NCBI GenBank assembly: GCA_015143295.1
Contig: CM026557.1
Coordinates: 29,297,760-29,361,759 of the forward strand
Direction: 5' to 3'
Origin: Tetracentron sinense
Taxonomy: Eukaryota > Streptophyta > Magnoliopsida > Trochodendrales > Trochodendraceae
Length of the DNA: 64,000 nt
The notes beneath the pieces are model-generated. The model had not been told where the DNA came from and did no database searches. It saw only the letters and a program-made list of their open reading frames with translations. How positions within the stretch are numbered: position 1 is the first letter of the stretch; every line of letters begins with the position of its first letter. A program made the position numbers and the translations under genes. This document shows positions 44,475 through 52,829 of the stretch, piece by piece.

Positions 44475-46348
44475 TCTCTGATAGTTATTACAAATTGTCG
44501 GAGAAGGATTCATCGCCGAGAGTTGTAACTAGTTAATGCATACAAGGATGAGACAGTCAGCAAGAGATATCATTCGAAAAAGGTCTGCGATCGATTTTAA
44601 GGCAGGGCAAAAACATGTATTATGGGATGATCCTTGGGCCCAAGCATTGAAAGGTGAGACAAACAATACTCAAGCTCCCTGATTGTTTCACGGTAAGGTT
44701 GAAGATATTATAGACGCAACCAATAATCAGAGGAGGACACGTATCATAGACTCTCTTCTTCCACCCACCACCACATTCAAAACACACAAGATCCTCCTTC
44801 CATTAACAGAGGAGGAAGATGTAGTGGTATGAGATCGAAGAGGAAGGGGCTTACTCAAAAAATTCTGCCTACTACAATCTTGACACCCCCAAAAAATGCT
44901 TAGTGGTAGATTTGTAACAGTTAGAGGACTAATAGTATCATTAACATCAGACAAAGATGAGTTATGGAAAAGCATCTGGTCAATTAGTTGCCACTGGGTG
45001 AAGGACGCCTTACGTGCAGAAGTAAAATTAGTTGAAAGGGAGATTAGGCAACCAATTATATGCCCAATATGTCGGGGTACCATTATTCTTTTTGTAGTGA
45101 CGAATTGCTCCTAAGAAAAGGAATTTATCCATTTTTCGAGATCTCAAAGCGGAGTGGAATAAGAACTCTTGAATGAAAATGGAAATGGAAAAAGAGATGT
45201 AACTCCAGTTGCTTAGGAATTGGTAAGATCTTTGGCGGACTTGTTTTCTGCTTCCTCGGAAGGATGATTAACCTCAAAATCATGTCTTAATGAAGTGTGA
45301 AGAGGTAGAGGAGGTATGGTTTGGGTCCCATCTCTCACCAAGATTGTTGATACTACCCTTTAACTCCTTCGCAGAATGCTTTGAATCTTGGTAGATCAAC
45401 AATCAGATCATGAATAAAGTCTCCATAAATGCCTTCAAACTGATCATATGTTGGACCATGTGAATCTTAAACGACAGAAAATGTTATCCTTATATGCTTC
45501 TCTCATCTTGTTATGATGTAATCAAGGAGTGCTTTAATGTCTTAGATGATGTGGGTTAAAGAATGGATAGCATCATAGCAACCAATATCTTTATTCCAGG
45601 ACAGGAACATAGTCACTTCATGGGAAACAATTGGGCTATATCATTGTTAAGTGCATACAAACTGTTGTTAAATGCATACAAGCTAACTCTGACAAGCTAG
45701 AGACAGACAAACATACCAGCATAATCGCGAACCATGTCGATTCGACGCAATTCCTTTGCAAGCAACGGCAACTCCTCGCGTAGAGTCTTCCCAATTTGCT
45801 TCAAACCCACCTTCTCCGTCTCTCCTATAATCAGCCCCAGAAAAAAAATTAATAAATGATTCACGATATTAAAACTGCCTTTAGATCCACCGCCCCCATT
45901 TCTTCTAAAACTCACAAATCCATTCATACCCATCATATCAAAGCCACAGAATAAACAAACATTTGGATTATAAACTTAACGAATGCCGTACAAGGCAAAG
46001 TTGTAAGGGAAAATTTTGAAAGAAAAAAAAAATGTTTCTGGAGCTAAAGTTGGGGACACCCTTCTAACCTCGAGAGGAATAGAGACCAAAATTCAAAAAT
46101 TTGAGATTGAGCTGATGAAGAACACTTTTAATGCCGTTTGAACGAGAAATCCATGTAGTAATGAGCCCGGAGAGATTCTTCTGCAGATTTATAAGATATC
46201 GGTCCAAGTCGACGCAATTTTTCTTCAATTCTGTCGCAAGAGCAGCGGCCATAGAAAGATCTTCGCAGGTCTTGAAATGCTCGTCCAGAAACCCTAACTG
46301 GTGCGGGGAGAGGTCAATGTAGTTGGGCAAAACAAGAAAAACTTCCAT
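15598..46348 (-). CDS. MAG2L: RINT1/TIP20-family tethering protein, MAG2-like; four coding exons
   Basis: Coding exons are 46348-46069, 45824-45717, 17829-17711 and 17574-15598, giving about 827 residues; Arabidopsis MAG2 and MAG2-like are near 800. All introns are GT-AG. Phases fit: the split codon across the giant intron restores DYAETTLHLEALVGDLEDAV, matching MAG2's YAET..L.TLVGDIEDAV region. The N-terminus is helical and coiled-coil-like (LATELKKN.., REELPLLAKELRRI). The RINT1/TIP20 domain follows from roughly residue 320, with FALVYKITRDF, SLSIFCDRPDWL-type (here ALSIFCDRPDWL, ~452) and REWSEDVNFLEM. In plants these proteins sit on the ER with SEC20-type SNAREs in a Dsl1/NRZ-like tether for Golgi-to-ER transport; MAG2 mutants mis-sort seed storage proteins. 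The start has a good context (AAAATGG). MAG2L rather than MAG2 is my preference from the sequence of exon 4, with less certainty than the family. Confidence 0.93.
17711..17829 (-). CDS. MAG2L: MAG2-like exon 3
   Basis: The 119 bp exon starts after TTCTAACTTTGCAG, a strong acceptor with a pyrimidine-rich tract, and ends before GTAAGG. It gives two bases of a split Glu codon plus 39 codons, including LEALVGDLEDAVFF, the family's conserved LDTLVGDIEDAV block. Intron 3 (17710-17575) is 136 bp. Confidence 0.92.
17830..18998. other. Intron 2, acceptor-proximal stretch without recognised elements
   Basis: AT-rich intronic DNA, about 1.2 kb. Possible old repeat-like sequence at 18440-18960 (tcggccgaattatcc, gaacttacctcaataatcgg) could not be assigned. 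No conserved coding frame is seen. Confidence 0.5.
18999..21199 (-). mobile_element. L1-type LINE, 5' truncated, minus strand
   Basis: Minus-strand frames encode, in order, the RT palm (KAYDHVDWGFLEEML, GCPLSPFLFIMVAEAF, catalytic LQYADDTILF near 20690-20720), thumb and connection (20523-20293 and 20283-19510, with PSKVQAFLWTASLNKVLT), and a zinc-binding zf-RVT region (CIMCKQAEKSVPHLFIHC, 19480-19420). It ends with LWKERNRRIF and an A-rich tail (plus-strand T-run 18999-19018). The endonuclease and ORF1 are missing, as in a usual 5' truncation near 21199. Frames are interrupted at several points, so it is dead. A C-homopolymer patch lies at 20256-20281. It is sense to the MAG2-like gene. Confidence 0.9.
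21200..23231. other. Intronic DNA, no element assigned
   Basis: Mostly AT-rich. A direct repeat of aaggagcttrcccat occurs at about 21197 and 21250, at the LINE boundary. The minus frame at 23070-22789 (93 codons) is hydrophilic with a coiled-coil-like end but resembles nothing I know. The forward overlap at 22805-23047 is its shadow. Confidence 0.45.
23240..23537. mobile_element. hAT-type MITE, 298 bp
   Basis: The ends are tagggtgtcaatggg and, in reverse, taggggtttaaaaggg. It is flanked by an 8 bp duplication with one mismatch, ctaataga (23232-23239) and ctaacaga (23538-23545). The interior is rich in ggcccgg/gggcttgg motifs, a family seen in many plants, and includes a short (cttggg)n run. 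Eight-base duplications and these ends point to hAT. There is no coding capacity. Confidence 0.8.
23888..24089 (+). repeat. 5' LTR of the copia element (202 bp)
   Basis: It runs from TGTTGGTATAATG to the base before tggtattagagc. It contains a CT-rich stretch near its end and ccctagctac. Confidence 0.85.
24569..26414 (+). mobile_element. Gypsy-type LTR element remnant nested in the copia leader
   Basis: An LTR of about 515 bp (24569-25083) is followed by a primer site tggtatcagag (25086) and a gypsy-type gag fragment (25386-26040, with a block ending RLTDYTLEDGG). A second, partial LTR copy (26143-26414) repeats the last ~280 bp of the first. Pol is absent, so it is a deletion remnant or a non-autonomous member. 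The LTR start is approximate. It lies between the copia primer site and copia gag, so it inserted after the copia element. Confidence 0.75.
30910..31099 (+). repeat. 3' LTR of the copia element (190 bp)
   Basis: It begins TGTTGG right after the purine-rich gacagggag and matches the 5' LTR through ccctagccac. It lacks an ~11 bp CT segment found in the 5' copy. Confidence 0.85.
31105..32555. other. Intronic DNA, origin unclear
   Basis: Before the copia insertion this joined the sequence ending at 23882. A minus frame at 31704-31468 has a protein-like look (GYRPWLEN, AFAMGRHILRGPS) but I cannot place it. The following ~700 bp are repeat-like (ccaaggatagtcatctcacg occurs in two variants near 32065 and 32125). 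This is probably an older, unidentified element. Confidence 0.4.
32567..33521. mobile_element. hAT-like MITE, ~955 bp, with inverted 'actcg' ends
   Basis: The left end starts ccagtgttcaaaaactcg with dense cgactc/gagtcg motifs; the right end carries their inverse (gagttgactcggccgag, then caactcgccaagtttt). The flanks acacctttaaa (32556-32566) and acacctgctaaa (33522-33533) look like one duplicated site. A (TA)n(TG)n microsatellite lies inside. No transposase is visible. Confidence 0.65.
32660..32696. repeat. (TA)n(TG)n microsatellite
   Basis: About ten TA units followed by eight TG units, inside the large MITE. Confidence 0.95.
33606..34930 (+). mobile_element. Solo LTR of a gypsy element (1325 bp)
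   Basis: It starts TGATGTGG and ends ctacatca, with a perfect 5 bp duplication GATAG on both sides (33601-33605 and 34931-34935) and no internal region. It shares layout and end sequence with the LTRs of the gypsy element at 39051-44015 (tgatg start; TATA-like leader; gtgatgccatgggagtgattcc-type block; Pro/Ala-rich frames in 'acagcccc' repeats; catca end), but is diverged, so it is a related subfamily. Recombination between two LTRs is the usual origin. The 128-codon frame inside is a product of the C-rich leader and not a gene. Confidence 0.88.
34936..36805 (+). mobile_element. L1-type LINE, 5' truncated, plus strand
   Basis: It opens inside the RT domain (DPLSPFLFV-like sequence, then ISHFQFADDTLIFCNG, a catalytic FADD, near 35085-35135). 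It continues with the thumb (LEKLQREFLWHEK, SWKQICRSKEEGGLNLKSL), a zf-RVT region (IVWNPGIPSK near 36180; RCYMCIQEEETVDQF near 36300) and ends in a 9-base A tail after ttaccgatc. Endonuclease and ORF1 are missing. The frame is interrupted repeatedly, so it is dead. It is antisense to the MAG2-like gene and directly abuts the duplicated GATAG of the solo LTR. Confidence 0.85.
36806..38333. other. Intronic DNA, no gene recognised; part may be LINE ORF1 remains
   Basis: 36806-37440 is AT-rich and featureless. 37440-38330 is more GC-rich and, read on the minus strand, may be the hydrophilic tail of the LINE ORF1 found next to it, but I see no firm motif. Confidence 0.4.
38334..38935 (-). pseudogene. 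LINE ORF1 fragment (DUF4283-like), minus strand
   Basis: The 144-codon frame has the plant LINE ORF1 pattern: a 'GLPFHL ... EVF+RIG..YGG' motif (here SGLPFHLSIKEVFERIGACYGG) followed by a segment like 'W.R+L......P..L.+.......++WE'. Sequence upstream on the same strand to about 38935 fits the preceding part with breaks. In intact LINEs this protein binds element RNA. No matching ORF2 follows on the same strand, so the piece is an orphan. Confidence 0.6.
39051..40473 (+). repeat. 5' LTR of the gypsy element (1423 bp)
   Basis: It starts TGATGCACC right after CATTT and ends tgcatca. A TATA-type ctataaatac lies near 39312, followed by a CT-rich leader and a C-rich block (acagccccccag). An internal direct repeat of the 'acaatgtttgaaaccctaaa' segment (about 40042 and 40128) is absent from the 3' LTR. 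Confidence 0.88.
40478..40490 (+). other. Primer binding site (tRNA-Met type)
   Basis: The sequence tggtatcagagcc lies four bases after the LTR end. This is the standard initiator tRNA-Met site. Confidence 0.85.
40750..40955. mobile_element. hAT-type MITE, 206 bp, nested in the gypsy element
   Basis: The terminal inverted repeat is cagtgtagtcaaa at both ends, with an 8 bp duplication gttgcaag/gttgcaat (40742-40749 and 40956-40963). The inner part is built on cctaggc/gcctagg palindromes. It inserted after the gypsy element. Confidence 0.88.
40964..41380 (+). CDS. Aspartic protease region of the gypsy element
   Basis: The retropepsin active site IIDSGSFTNVVS is followed by HPQTYRVAWID, WCDVVPMDVGHIILGQPWLFD and SFIHEGKRIKL, which is the normal chromovirus-type protease signature. 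It lies downstream of gag remains and upstream of where RT would be. Confidence 0.8.
41385..41640 (+). repeat. ~30 bp coding minisatellite in the protease-RT linker
   Basis: About eight units of the type gagctaccacaagctcc(c/t)gagtcc, encoding repeated ELPxAPES(L/I)V-like octa- to decapeptides. The region lies in the variable linker before RT, where length change is tolerated. Confidence 0.8.
42619..44015 (+). repeat. 3' LTR of the gypsy element (~1397 bp)
   Basis: It matches the 5' LTR from about 42629 and ends acatca before the CATTT duplication. The first ~10 bases differ from the 5' copy, so the start is approximate. TATA-type ctataaatac is near 42898. Confidence 0.85.
44186..44530 (+). 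repeat. CT-rich microsatellite tract with an upstream TATA-like box
   Basis: A tacctataaaagcc motif (about 44189) precedes about 280 bp rich in (tc)n, including a pure run at about 44431-44470, and two copies of atctctgaaatttca. On the plus strand it looks like a promoter plus leader, possibly of the decayed LINE that follows. It is antisense to the MAG2-like gene. Confidence 0.5.
44540..45560 (+). mobile_element. Decayed LINE ORF2 C-terminal end (zf-RVT region)
   Basis: Plus-strand fragments follow the plant LINE pattern: ARDIIRKRSAIDFKAGQ then LWDDPWAQ (family: GxxWRVGNG..I.+W.DPW+P), KVEDIIDATNNQ (V.DLID), a segment ending IILLPLTEEEDVV-like, IICPICRG (zf-RVT Cys pair) and a late 'ICW.IW..R' echo near 45440. 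There are many stops and frame changes. It is a fossil LINE inserted near the intron donor. Confidence 0.6.
45717..45824 (-). CDS. MAG2L: MAG2-like exon 2
   Basis: The 108 bp exon follows the acceptor GATTATAG and ends at the GTATGT donor of the giant intron. It encodes a Gly-completing dinucleotide, 35 codons (ETEKVGLKQI .. REELPLLAKELRRIDMVRDYA) and one base of the next Glu. The segment aligns with MAG2's EDLPSLAKEVAQVESVRAYA region. Confidence 0.92.
46069..46348 (-). CDS. MAG2L: MAG2-like exon 1 (start codon)
   Basis: The exon has 93 codons plus one base from ATG at 46348, with donor GTTAGA after the codons for SSR. Intron 1 (46068-45825) is 244 bp. The helical N-terminal region (FLDEHFKT, ATELKKNCVDLDRYLINLQ) has the coiled-coil character of the family. 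The ATG is in a favourable context and no earlier in-frame ATG with family similarity is seen. Confidence 0.9.
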
Positions 46349-46377
46349 TTTCGAACACCCAAAACTCGATTATCCCT

Positions 46378-46560
46378 CTACCAGAACAAACCCTGAGATC
46401 CAAACCAAGAAAAAATCCTGAAATTATTCAGCATGGTGCTTGAACTTTCAAAATTCCATCGGAATGATAAGGATCTTGGGCTTGGGCTTGGGCTTGGGCT
46501 TGGGCTTGGGCTTTGATCTTGGGAAGGCATTCGTCTTATAAACGGAATACCTGGAAACAT
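46378..46560 (-). other. Possible upstream ORF in the MAG2-like leader
   Basis: A 60-codon frame ends 29 bases before the main ATG and includes (SP)n from the hexanucleotide repeat. It would reduce initiation at the main ATG only if the transcript starts above 46560, which is unknown. There is no conserved protein similarity. Confidence 0.25.
46475..46510. repeat. (CTTGGG)6 hexanucleotide repeat upstream of the MAG2-like ATG
   Basis: Six perfect units, read as (CCCAAG)n on the gene strand, about 130-160 bases before the start codon and so probably in the leader or core promoter. Confidence 0.9.
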
Positions 46561-47618
46561 AGCGCAAATGCTGAGTGCTCTAATCCACAGATCTGTGAGA
46601 CTCGCCGATTAGTTCTTGTTTTACTGTGGCGACCCAGAAGTCCTTGATATTCCGGGGATGTGACGTGCGGCTTCACAGATAAAGTTGATATGTGCTCTGT
46701 CCTGGTGGTGGTAGGTAGTTCGAGAAAATTGACGTCTTCGTAATGGCCTCGGATTTTCTCCGGCTGATGCTATAAAAGTGGTTTTGGCCATCACACATTA
46801 AAGGGACATGTGGTTGGATAAGTAATTTTATATATCCTTGATGATGACTTCTTCACGCATTATTTGATACATGACAATAAAGTAATGAGATAAAGAGAGA
46901 GAGATATCAAGTAGGGAGAAGTCAAAATTAGAAGAGAAAATGAAATGACTTCTACATTTTTATGCCACTTGTTGCTTAATGCATAGTGGCCCGAGACCAC
47001 TTTTTTGGCATCAGCCAGAGAGAATATGAGACCCTTAATAATACATGGGTCATTGATGCAGAGACAGATATTGGGGAAGGATAATGAATGTTTCTTGAGC
47101 TTCTCTTTGGTATTAAAAAAAAGTACATGTATTAGTGCACACCACCTCTTTGGCAAGTGGTGGGGTGTGGCCTTTCTGTCGAGATTGGGAGGTCTTGGGT
47201 GACTCAATGGACTCCGTCTATGCATTTTCTCATTATTTAGTAGCTTTTCAAGGGGGTGTTTTCAATTCTCTTTTAACATCTTCAATCTTTTTCTCATTTT
47301 TTTTAGTTTTAAGGTTATCATTTAACCCACTGTAAACGCATAAACGTATACTCAATCAGACCTATGGTAATCGCTAAGGTGCCATAAGAATAGATCCTCA
47401 CACCCACTTCAATCCACAAATGGTACCTGTGGAACTACATACATAAAATGCCATTGTTATGAAAATTAGGGAGTGGGGTTTGCACATGGGCCTGGCATGC
47501 TAGATGGGTTTCGATCTTGGGCATTACTTTCAGCCCATTAAATATTTTACGAAAGTTTTAGTTAGTAACTAGTAAGGAGCCCGTGTAAGTGTAAATGCAT
47601 GGGGAACTTGAAAAGAAT
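46561..47618. other. Upstream region of the MAG2-like gene; no gene recognised
   Basis: The promoter should lie in the lower part. I see no clear minus-strand TATA box. 46860-47340 is unassigned and holds no family-like frame; the 121-codon minus frame at 47225-46860 has no recognisable motif. Confidence 0.5.
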
Positions 47619-50600
47619 TGTAAAGACCCAAAACTTGGTTGTCTTAAAATCTGTGCAAATTAAATGATAACCTTAATATTTGTGTTAAAAATAATGCATT
47701 TAATGTTTATTGTGATTATATATGTTATGTGGTCAAATGGTAAGTGTTAGAATGAAGAAAAAGATCAAAACAAGCAAAAACATGAGAAACCTGTCAACCC
47801 CCTCAAGCCCAGTCAACACATAGTGCAAAAAGTACCAAAAAATGCATGAGAATTTTGGGCAGAGAGCATGCAGACCACCGGTCGACCGCCGACCAAGGCC
47901 GATCGACCAGTCAACCACCAGTCGATCGCCCACTAAAGATTTGCCCATTTGCCCATAAACTTTCTAATTTCTGGAAAATCTGAGAATTAGAATTTGTTTA
48001 GGATTCTAGGGTCTATAAATAAACCACTAATTTGTAGTTATTAAAGTTCTTAACATTCCAAGAGTTCCATAAATTTTAGAGAGAGTTTTACCAAGTTGTT
48101 TGGAGAAAAAGGAGAATTTGGAGATCAAAGTCTAAGACCATTCTAAAGCGTGAGATTGTAGGGAAGCGATCGAAAGAGGTTTGATATATAGTCTTATTAA
48201 TGATAAGTAGTGATTAAGATCTGAATAAGCATATGTTAAGGTTTTGATAAATAATAATCGAATGATGTGGTTTTGCATGATTATAAGGTTATGATTTCAA
48301 GATTTAGACTAAACTAATAGAAAGTATTATGATATGATTGTTGTTTCATGATTTTAATTAAAGATGATGATGAAAATTGTTACATGATAATGATATGGTG
48401 ATTTTAGGGTTTTAATGCATATGAATATGGAGCAAGGGATATATGATGGCTTATGGTCGAATGGATAATGATGGAATTAATGATCTATGTTATGCTATGA
48501 TATTAAGAACTTTGTTAAGGCATGATTTGATTATAATATCCTAAATGAATGATAAAGTATTATGCTATGATTCACATGATAAATTATGATTATCTACGTA
48601 TATATGATGATTGAATTTCGGATAGGCAAATACTTAGAGGATGATACTGAAAACCTATAATTATTTATCAGTGTGGTATGAGCCGCTTTGGTAGAATTTT
48701 GATGGTGAGATATTGGAATCTAATGGATAACCTAGATGAAAGTTAATTGTGACACTCAAACACATGTTCACGGCATGATAAGTTGGTAAGTCTACACAAG
48801 TCTGCACATGATCATGCATTGGATACGGACGGACATGACTCTGGTATGAAATTAATATGACTCAAGTATGGAACTGATAATGGACAAACAAGAATCTGGT
48901 ACAGATTTAGTACGAACTGACATGTTACTATTATGATTTGACATGCATCACAAGTATGCACAAGTCATGAGTTTGAACATGTCATACAATGATGATATGA
49001 TATGGTTACATGTTTTCCGCACTCTAATCATCTAAATTATGATATGACTGAAAATATATAGTATTATATATTGTTAACTATACTTTATATCCATTGAGCA
49101 TTTTTGTTGTTGATCAGCTGAATTGTTATTATCAGCAGGATCATGATTTGATATTTGCATGGCGGAACCTTGGGTTGAGGAAGAATACTTTGAAGAGGCC
49201 GAAGGTGATTACCAATAGAGAGATTGATTTGAATCAATATCCTTATTCTTGATCAATTAGTTAGTTTATTTGTTTAAAGGGTTGTAATAAGATAATTTTA
49301 AGTTTGATGTTGCATAGGTTTAAATCTAAGATTTGAGATTATAAAGGATGATCGGGATTATTTATGTTTAAGATTGGTTATATATTGATGATTCATGGAT
49401 TATAAGGGCCGTAGTCAGGAGAGACGGTGTCCAGTAAGGCCCAGGGTTCCTCTATTGACTAGGTTAAGAGATGTCAGTGTCCCAGTATTGTCATTTAAGT
49501 GACTTAACATGTTATGGTGTATGGCCGGGGTGCCTCTATTTGGTTGGGTCAGGAGAGACGGTAATAATGCTATCGGGATCCTCCAATTGGCTGTAAGTCA
49601 GGAGAGACGGTGTCCAGTAAGGCCCGGAGTTCCTCTATTGACTTGTTAAGGAGAGACGGCATCCATAGAGCACCGGGGTGCCTCCATTGTTGTAGCCAGG
49701 AGATGTGATAGGCCAGATTGTCGGGGTGCCTCCGTGATTGACAATCAGGAGAGACGGTGACCACACAGTAAAGATGTTAAAGTCGACTTAATTTAGGACA
49801 ATTAGTCCTAATGGATGAAGACCCGGGGTAGGTATTGAGTCTATAGATTCAAGGTGGCACTGGTTTACGGACCTATGGTTGTATTGAGTCTGAATGACTC
49901 AAGGTATGAGTGTAAATAAACTAAGGTCCGATTTGTGTTTAGAGTTTAACAACTCGCAGTTTAGTTCCAACAGATATAGTTCTGGTTGATCGTATGGAGT
50001 CTACAGACTTAGGGGTTGAAGGTGTTGGTTACCTGGATGGTAACTTAATGTCATGGACACCATGTGTGTTGGATGTACTTGATCTTGGAAAATGTGCTAA
50101 TGTCAAAAACCTCGATGGGATGAAATAGCCCTAAAGGACCATAGGTCATCATGTGAATGAAATGTGTTATGAGTCGATAAGCTAGGGTTTATGCGGTTAT
50201 GTTTCTTGATATTATTGTTGTTTTATTATGCTCTTGCATATGTTAATTTGGGTAATATAACTTCACCTACTAATTCCCTTATGTTACTATTATCAATGAT
50301 GCATGGAATATAGTTAGAAGGATTGAGAATTTTGCTGAGCCTCATAGCTCACTGAAATCTCATGTCAACAGATCAAGATGCCCTAGTTCGTTGAATCTAG
50401 ACATAGGAGAATATGTTGGAAAATTGTAAAAGATTATATATGGCGTACGATAGACGCCCCTTTTTGTAAAAGGCCTAATGATACTTAACACAGGTATTTG
50501 TTTTGGATGTGATGGTTATTGTGATGACCAATTATAATTGCTTTTAAGCTCTTCATATAAAGTTTAAAATTTCCCGCACTTTTGGGGGGCATAAGTCTTC

Positions 50601-50673
50601 CGCTGTGTGTTAATGAAAAACGGGCACGTGTTTTAGAACACAATTCCTTAAGGCGCGGGTTCGAGGCGTCATA
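47619..50673 (+). mobile_element. Long gypsy-type LTR, apparently solo (~3.05 kb)
   Basis: It starts TGTAAAGACCC and ends gcgtcata, matching the LTR end at 931. A TATA-like ctataaataaacc is near 48013. Degenerate tandem repeats based on caggagagacggtg and ggggtgcctcc occupy 49415-49765. Long LTRs of this kind are typical of Tekay/Del-type chromoviruses (inferred). The flanks (agaat, gtact) do not match, so this is not a simple solo LTR; a flank was deleted or it marks a rearrangement. It abuts a CACTA transposase fragment with no gap. Confidence 0.8.
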
Positions 50674-51990
50674 GTACTGGCCCTTAGTGCTTTATCTAGA
50701 TAAGTTCGCATATGCAGGGAAGTCATTGATTGTCCATAATAATGCTACTCTCAGCAGGAAATTTTGACCACTTGACGCATCGTACGTGTACAGGCCATCA
50801 GTCCACAGATCTAATAATTCATCTACCAGTGGTTGTAAGTAGACATCAATGTCATTTCCTCGAGCACTAGGACTGGGAATAAGACGTTATCAAAAAAGGC
50901 TTCTTCATACACATCCAGGGCGACAAATTATATAGAGTCAAAACAACAGGCCAAATACTGTGTGCGATGCTAAGTGTACCGAATGGATTAAAACCTTTGC
51001 TTGCCAACCCAAGTCTGACATTGTGAGGTTCTGCAACAAATTCATGGTATTATTCGTCAAGATGTCGCCAGGCTTCAGAGTCAGCTGGATGCCTTAGAAC
51101 CCCATCTAGGGTGCGACCCTCTGCATGCTATCTCATGGACCCAGTTGTCTTATCTGACATGAAAAGTCTTTAAAGTATGAGCTTTAACAGAAAATGACGT
51201 AAAACCTTTGCTGGGATTCTACCTTCCTTCCTAGATGACGGTGTTATACAGGAGTTCGCAGTCTTCCACCATGAAATACCACAGACGGAACATGCAATAT
51301 CATTGGCATGTTCCTTCCAATATAACATGCAATTGTTTGGGCATGCATCAATCTTATTATAACCAAGACCTAATTCTCTGATTATCTTTTTAGTTTGGTA
51401 GAAGGATATAGACAACATCTCACCCTCGGGAAATGCCTCTTTCATTAACTCAAGTAACATTGTGAATGATTTGTCACTCCATCCATTGAGACACTTGATA
51501 TAACTGAACAACAAAAGAAAGTTTACTGAACTTTTTACACTCAGGATATAAATCTTGCTCGACATCTTCCACTAGCTTATAGAATTTTGCTGCTTCTGCG
51601 TTGGGACTCTCTTATTTCACTTGGTCCCTCATCAACTGTCACTTCATTTGCACGATTGGGCCCGAATGCCAAGTGCAACATCTCGTGCATATCATCAATT
51701 ACAGGGATATTCTCATCTCCCACCACTTAGGCAATTGAATATCTAGGATGCAGTCTTTCCCCGTGGAAAATCCACGTAGCCATGACATAATTCTTATCGA
51801 ATCAATTGCAAATCAAATGCTCATACACACTGGGCTGTATCCAATAATATCGATTACTGCATTTTTACACGGATACTTGATAATACTATTAGCATGTGTT
51901 GACTTACTAAATCAAAATCCAAGAAATTCTTCACACCCGCTTTGTATATATCACTCCATCTATTTACAAAAACCCAAATTTTATCCATGG
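50674..51990 (-). pseudogene. CACTA (En/Spm) TNP2-type transposase remnant
   Basis: On the minus strand the order is that of a plant CACTA transposase. It starts with a transposase-associated N-terminus (MDKIWVF ... YKAGVKNFLDF, 51988-51930). Next comes the tnp2 core (SDKSFTMLLELMKEAFPEGE, IIRELGLGYNKIDACPNNCM, LYWKE ... CSVCG, GRIPAKVLRHF; 51490-51175), then, with broken frames, echoes of RWHAEGR, HPEF and ND+D+YL.P+.DEL to about 50700. It stops at the LTR border, so the C-terminal half is gone. Several frame changes and stops make it dead. Confidence 0.88.
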
Positions 51991-52829
51991 TGACTTTATC
52001 AGTTGTTGTAATCACTAACAACAGAAGACAATATATGTTTGTCATTAGTGGATGCTACTGGTTGTAAACTCTACAATGGATATATGAATCATTAAGTCAA
52101 TGTGATATAGAACTGACACACTATGATTAGGGTAATGCATGCACAATAATTATTGAATACATATTGGGTGAGGTGTTCCTATCCCATTCAGGAATACATA
52201 ATCCCCAAGAATCAATAGCTCACATGCTTTGTTCAATTTAAAGGAAATTTTGGCAGTAGCTCCCTATGACTCTCTAAGTACATAATTTAGACAAGGGGCA
52301 GATGCATTCCTCCTCTAAATATGTACCCAGAGAACAATAGGGATTACTGACTAACGAAAATATTCTCAAAATTGAGTGTGCACAGGCGATTGACACATGC
52401 TTCGGGATTATACATTCCCAAACTGTCCACGCGGACAATTCAAGAATCATTTACAGACAAACACTCCTCTTCACATACAGGATAGATCAGTTGTTGGATG
52501 CAATGTAGTCCATGTACGAACTAAACATCGTAATCTACAACGAATCCGTTCATAGTGATGATAAGAGTATTCATCAGACAATAATTCTTGAACGGGAGAT
52601 CTAAGTTTCAATGCTTGGACATTCACAATGACATATCCTATAAGAGGAGTGTCGGTTAAAGATAATCAACAATAACAAGATGCTAAGTAAACATGAGTTG
52701 TCACAAAATAATATCGGCAAGGAAAAAAAAAGCAAATTTGTAAGAAAAACAACAACTTCACCTACTTCACAAAATAAATCCCTTTGCTATATATATATAT
52801 ATTATAATACTTTTGAAGCAAAAACCTAA
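51991..52829. other. CACTA upstream sequence or intergenic DNA; no gene
   Basis: This lies 5' of the transposase start and may be its leader and subterminal region. No CACTA terminal repeat was found. (TA)n occurs at 52788-52803. Confidence 0.4.

Larger units (their letters stand above)
17830..45716 (-). other. Giant intron 2 of the MAG2-like gene (27,887 bp)
   Basis: The donor GTATGT at 45716 follows the codons for VRDYA plus one G; the acceptor TTTGCAG ends at 17830. The one-plus-two base codon split restores a Glu conserved in MAG2. Recognised mobile DNA inside totals about 20.5 kb, roughly 73 percent. From the acceptor end these are a LINE (19000-21199), a hAT MITE (23240-23537), nested copia (23888-31099), a large MITE (32567-33521), a solo LTR (33606-34930), a LINE (34936-36805), a LINE ORF1 piece (38334-38935), gypsy (39051-44015) and a LINE piece (44540-45560). 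All LTR elements run on the plus strand, antisense to the gene. Confidence 0.9.

Noticed and set aside
45697-45936. 79-codon minus-strand frame as its own small gene
   Set aside because: Only the part from 45824 to 45717 is coding; it is exon 2 of the MAG2-like gene with good splice sites at both ends.
46860-47225. 121-codon minus-strand frame upstream of the MAG2-like gene
   Set aside because: No recognisable domain, and it overlaps another frame on the plus strand; probably chance.
47619-50673. Simple solo LTR with target duplication
   Set aside because: The 5 bp flanks agaat and gtact do not match, so I call the LTR but not a clean solo insertion.
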